Shown one piece after another: positions 63,022 through 64,000 of a DNA stretch of 64,000 nt (positions within the stretch are counted from its first letter, which is position 1; every line of letters starts with the position of its first letter). The notes below the pieces were generated by a model, which did no database searches, had not been told where the DNA came from, and saw only the letters and a list, made by a program, of their open reading frames with translations. This DNA comes from Eopsaltria australis (lineage: Eukaryota; Chordata; Aves; Passeriformes; Petroicidae), in NCBI GenBank assembly GCA_034509425.1, contig JAVTVJ010000229.1, positions 806,001 to 870,000 on the forward strand, in the 5' to 3' direction. A program made the position numbers and the translations under genes.

Positions 63022-63027
63022 AATAAA
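63022..63027 (+). terminator. Polyadenylation signal of the solo LTR
   Basis: AATAAA on the plus strand inside the LTR. It is antisense to ASTN2 and so should not truncate ASTN2 transcripts. Confidence 0.6.
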
Positions 63028-63240
63028 CCTACCGAATTCACACACTAAGAGCCCTCCTTCTCTGGGAGTTCTTTGCTATCTCGCCGTGCTCTGAGGGCAA
63101 CATCTCCCCAGACCGAACGCGGACTAGCGGTGCCCGTCGTCGGCTCACCAGGGAAGCCTTCTAGAACACGAATGGCCTCCCAGGTTCACGCTAGCGCTCT
63201 GCCGCCAGTACCAGGGCGGGATAAAGCAGGGAACGTAACA

Positions 63241-63246
63241 CCCACC
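63241..63246. repeat. Target-site duplication, right copy
   Basis: CCCACC immediately after the LTR end, identical to 62652-62657. The perfect match argues for a fairly recent insertion or at least no decay at the edges. Confidence 0.8.
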
Positions 63247-63459
63247 CTTTGCTTTTTGCCTTTTTTGCCAAGCTTTGCCATTCTCCCCATCTGCAGAGAG
63301 CAGGAGAGGACATCTGCAGCTCCCATCCTTACTGCAGCTGGGCGAGCAGGAGCTGGCAGGACCCCCATCCCACTGGGGAGGGATGGGCAGAGTCGGAGCC
63401 CAGGGCAGCACCCAGCCAGCAGCAGCTGCCCTGACCCTTCTTCATCCTCTCTCCAGTCA

Positions 63460-63625
63460 CGGCGCTCCGTCGCTTCCCAGCTAATTGCCTCCACTCATGT
63501 GTGCAAACTCACCGTTTACCGGAAAATGTCATGGAATGTTAATTTCATTCGGAATGCGCTTCCACTTTTTTTTATGGTGGGAAATGAATAAGCATTGTAT
63601 TAATAGCATAATTCCCAACTCCAAC
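63460..63625. promoter_or_regulatory. AT-rich candidate regulatory element
   Basis: Non-repetitive patch beginning about 220 bp after the solo LTR, with GCTAATTGCC, GTTAATTTCATTCGGAATGC and GTATTAATAGCATAATT. Suggestive composition only. Confidence 0.25.
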
Positions 63626-64000
63626 CGCAGTCGTGGCCCCGTGGATGGAGGCTGTGAGTTACTCATCACCCTGCACCTTCCCTGCCTCTCCAGCTCCCTC
63701 CTTTCCCTCCCCCCTGCTTCCCCCACGTCTCCTGTTGGTAATTAAGATAATGCAATGTAATTATAAACATATTAGGAAAGATCAAACGCTGAAGAGCTGT
63801 GGTCCGACAGTCCCACCTCTACCTCACACCTCTGCCTGGGGAGCACCTCCGAAAAGTTGATGCGTCCCTGCCCTCCTGGGACTGCTCCAGCTGCTCCTTC
63901 TCAGGAGCTATTTCTGGCCAGGCAACCCTCAGCTCTTCCACGAAACACAGGCTTTCTAGCACACCCTTCCCTAACATGTACAGGACATTTATTTCTTTAT

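Larger units (their letters stand above)
62658..63240 (+). mobile_element. Solo LTR of an endogenous retrovirus, with 6-bp TSD
   Basis: 583-bp segment that starts TGTAGCGG and ends GTAACA, giving the canonical TG...CA termini. It is flanked by the direct repeat CCCACC (62652-62657 and 63241-63246), a target-site duplication. Inside, in plus orientation, are a TATA-like TTAAATA (62964-62970) and an AATAAA polyadenylation signal (63022-63027), in the order expected of U3-R-U5. No gag, pol, env or second LTR is present, so this is the solo product of LTR-LTR recombination. A 6-bp duplication is typical of class II (ERVK/alpharetrovirus-like) elements. It lies antisense to ASTN2. The family name cannot be assigned from sequence alone. 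Confidence 0.87.
1..64000 (-). other. ASTN2: ASTN2 gene body, central part (both ends outside window)
   Basis: Seven minus-strand exons join in one frame into a 289-codon stretch that I recognise as astrotactin-2, a two-pass neuronal membrane glycoprotein. It is known from work on glial-guided neuronal migration and on trafficking of partner surface proteins such as ASTN1. The paralogue ASTN1 was considered. The recalled ASTN1 sequence differs at many positions (for example it has ECLCYEGY where this gene has ECSCHEGY), and the match to ASTN2 is nearly complete. Transcription runs from high to low coordinates. The 5' exons (signal peptide, first membrane helix) lie beyond 64000 and the 3' exons (further EGF repeats, MACPF-like, FNIII and C-terminal domains) before position 1. 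No promoter or polyadenylation site of this gene is in the window. Confidence 0.93.
57269..64000 (-). other. Intron upstream of ASTN2 exon A (partial, at least 6.7 kb)
   Basis: Non-coding by reading all frames. From the left it holds a purine-rich tract (58440-58577), a short CR1 tail (58955-59014), an AAC microsatellite near 59730, an AT/CA complex microsatellite (61665-61771), a 14-bp triplicate (62138-62179), a solo LTR (62658-63240) and an AT-rich candidate regulatory patch (63460-63625). I searched the minus strand for the preceding ASTN2 exon and did not see it, so it should lie beyond 64000. Confidence 0.8.

Noticed and set aside
1..64000. TRIM32, which lies within an ASTN2 intron in mammals
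   Set aside because: No long single-exon RING/B-box/NHL open frame is present. In mammals it sits nearer the 3' end of ASTN2, which would be left of this window.
1..64000. tRNA, rRNA, CRISPR, prokaryotic operons or phage genes
   Set aside because: No cloverleaf-like, array-like or prokaryotic gene structure seen; the window is vertebrate intronic DNA.

Overview
This window looks like vertebrate genomic DNA, most probably from a bird. Four things support that: CR1 retrotransposon tails carrying the ATTCTGTG-type end motif, a solo retroviral LTR with a 6-bp target duplication, GC-rich minisatellites, and introns of 7-14 kb in a gene whose mammalian introns are far longer. Chicken chromosome 17, a microchromosome, is the expected location for this gene in birds; that comes from general knowledge and is not visible here. 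There are no operons, CRISPR arrays, or bacterial or phage genes.

The only protein-coding gene I can support is the middle of astrotactin-2 (ASTN2), on the minus strand and therefore read right to left. Seven consecutive coding exons lie at 57268-57119, 50221-50114, 36205-36059, 24464-24297, 15473-15389, 15250-15176 and 14728-14591. All have GT donors, AG acceptors and matching phases. Together they give 871 nt, or 289 complete codons plus a 2-nt partial codon at each end. The first two exons encode the end of the cytoplasmic loop, the third the second membrane helix, and the last four the start of the large ectodomain, including a complete six-cysteine EGF-like module. The signal peptide, first membrane helix, later EGF repeats, MACPF-type domain, FNIII domain and C-terminus are outside the window. 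The N-terminal end lies beyond 64000 and the C-terminal end before 1.

Everything else is intron. Introns in transcription order are at least 6.7 kb, then 6,897, 13,908, 11,594, 8,823, 138 and 447 bp, then at least 14.6 kb. They hold eight recognisable CR1 fragments, a 583-bp solo LTR near the right end, one probable ancient MIR/L2-like remnant, a diverged pair of 70-bp dispersed repeats, five minisatellite or short tandem arrays (11.3, 31.9, 40.1, 41.0 and 44.3 kb), simple repeats, and several AT-rich, motif-dense patches that are candidate conserved regulatory elements. The most eye-catching unexplained piece is the CpG-rich, low-repeat patch at 47430-47730, which contains a perfect 11-bp hairpin flanked by inverted GATA-type sites.

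The many long open frames in the minisatellites arise because the repeat units lack stop codons. They are not genes. I found no convincing second gene, small RNA gene or novel protein system.
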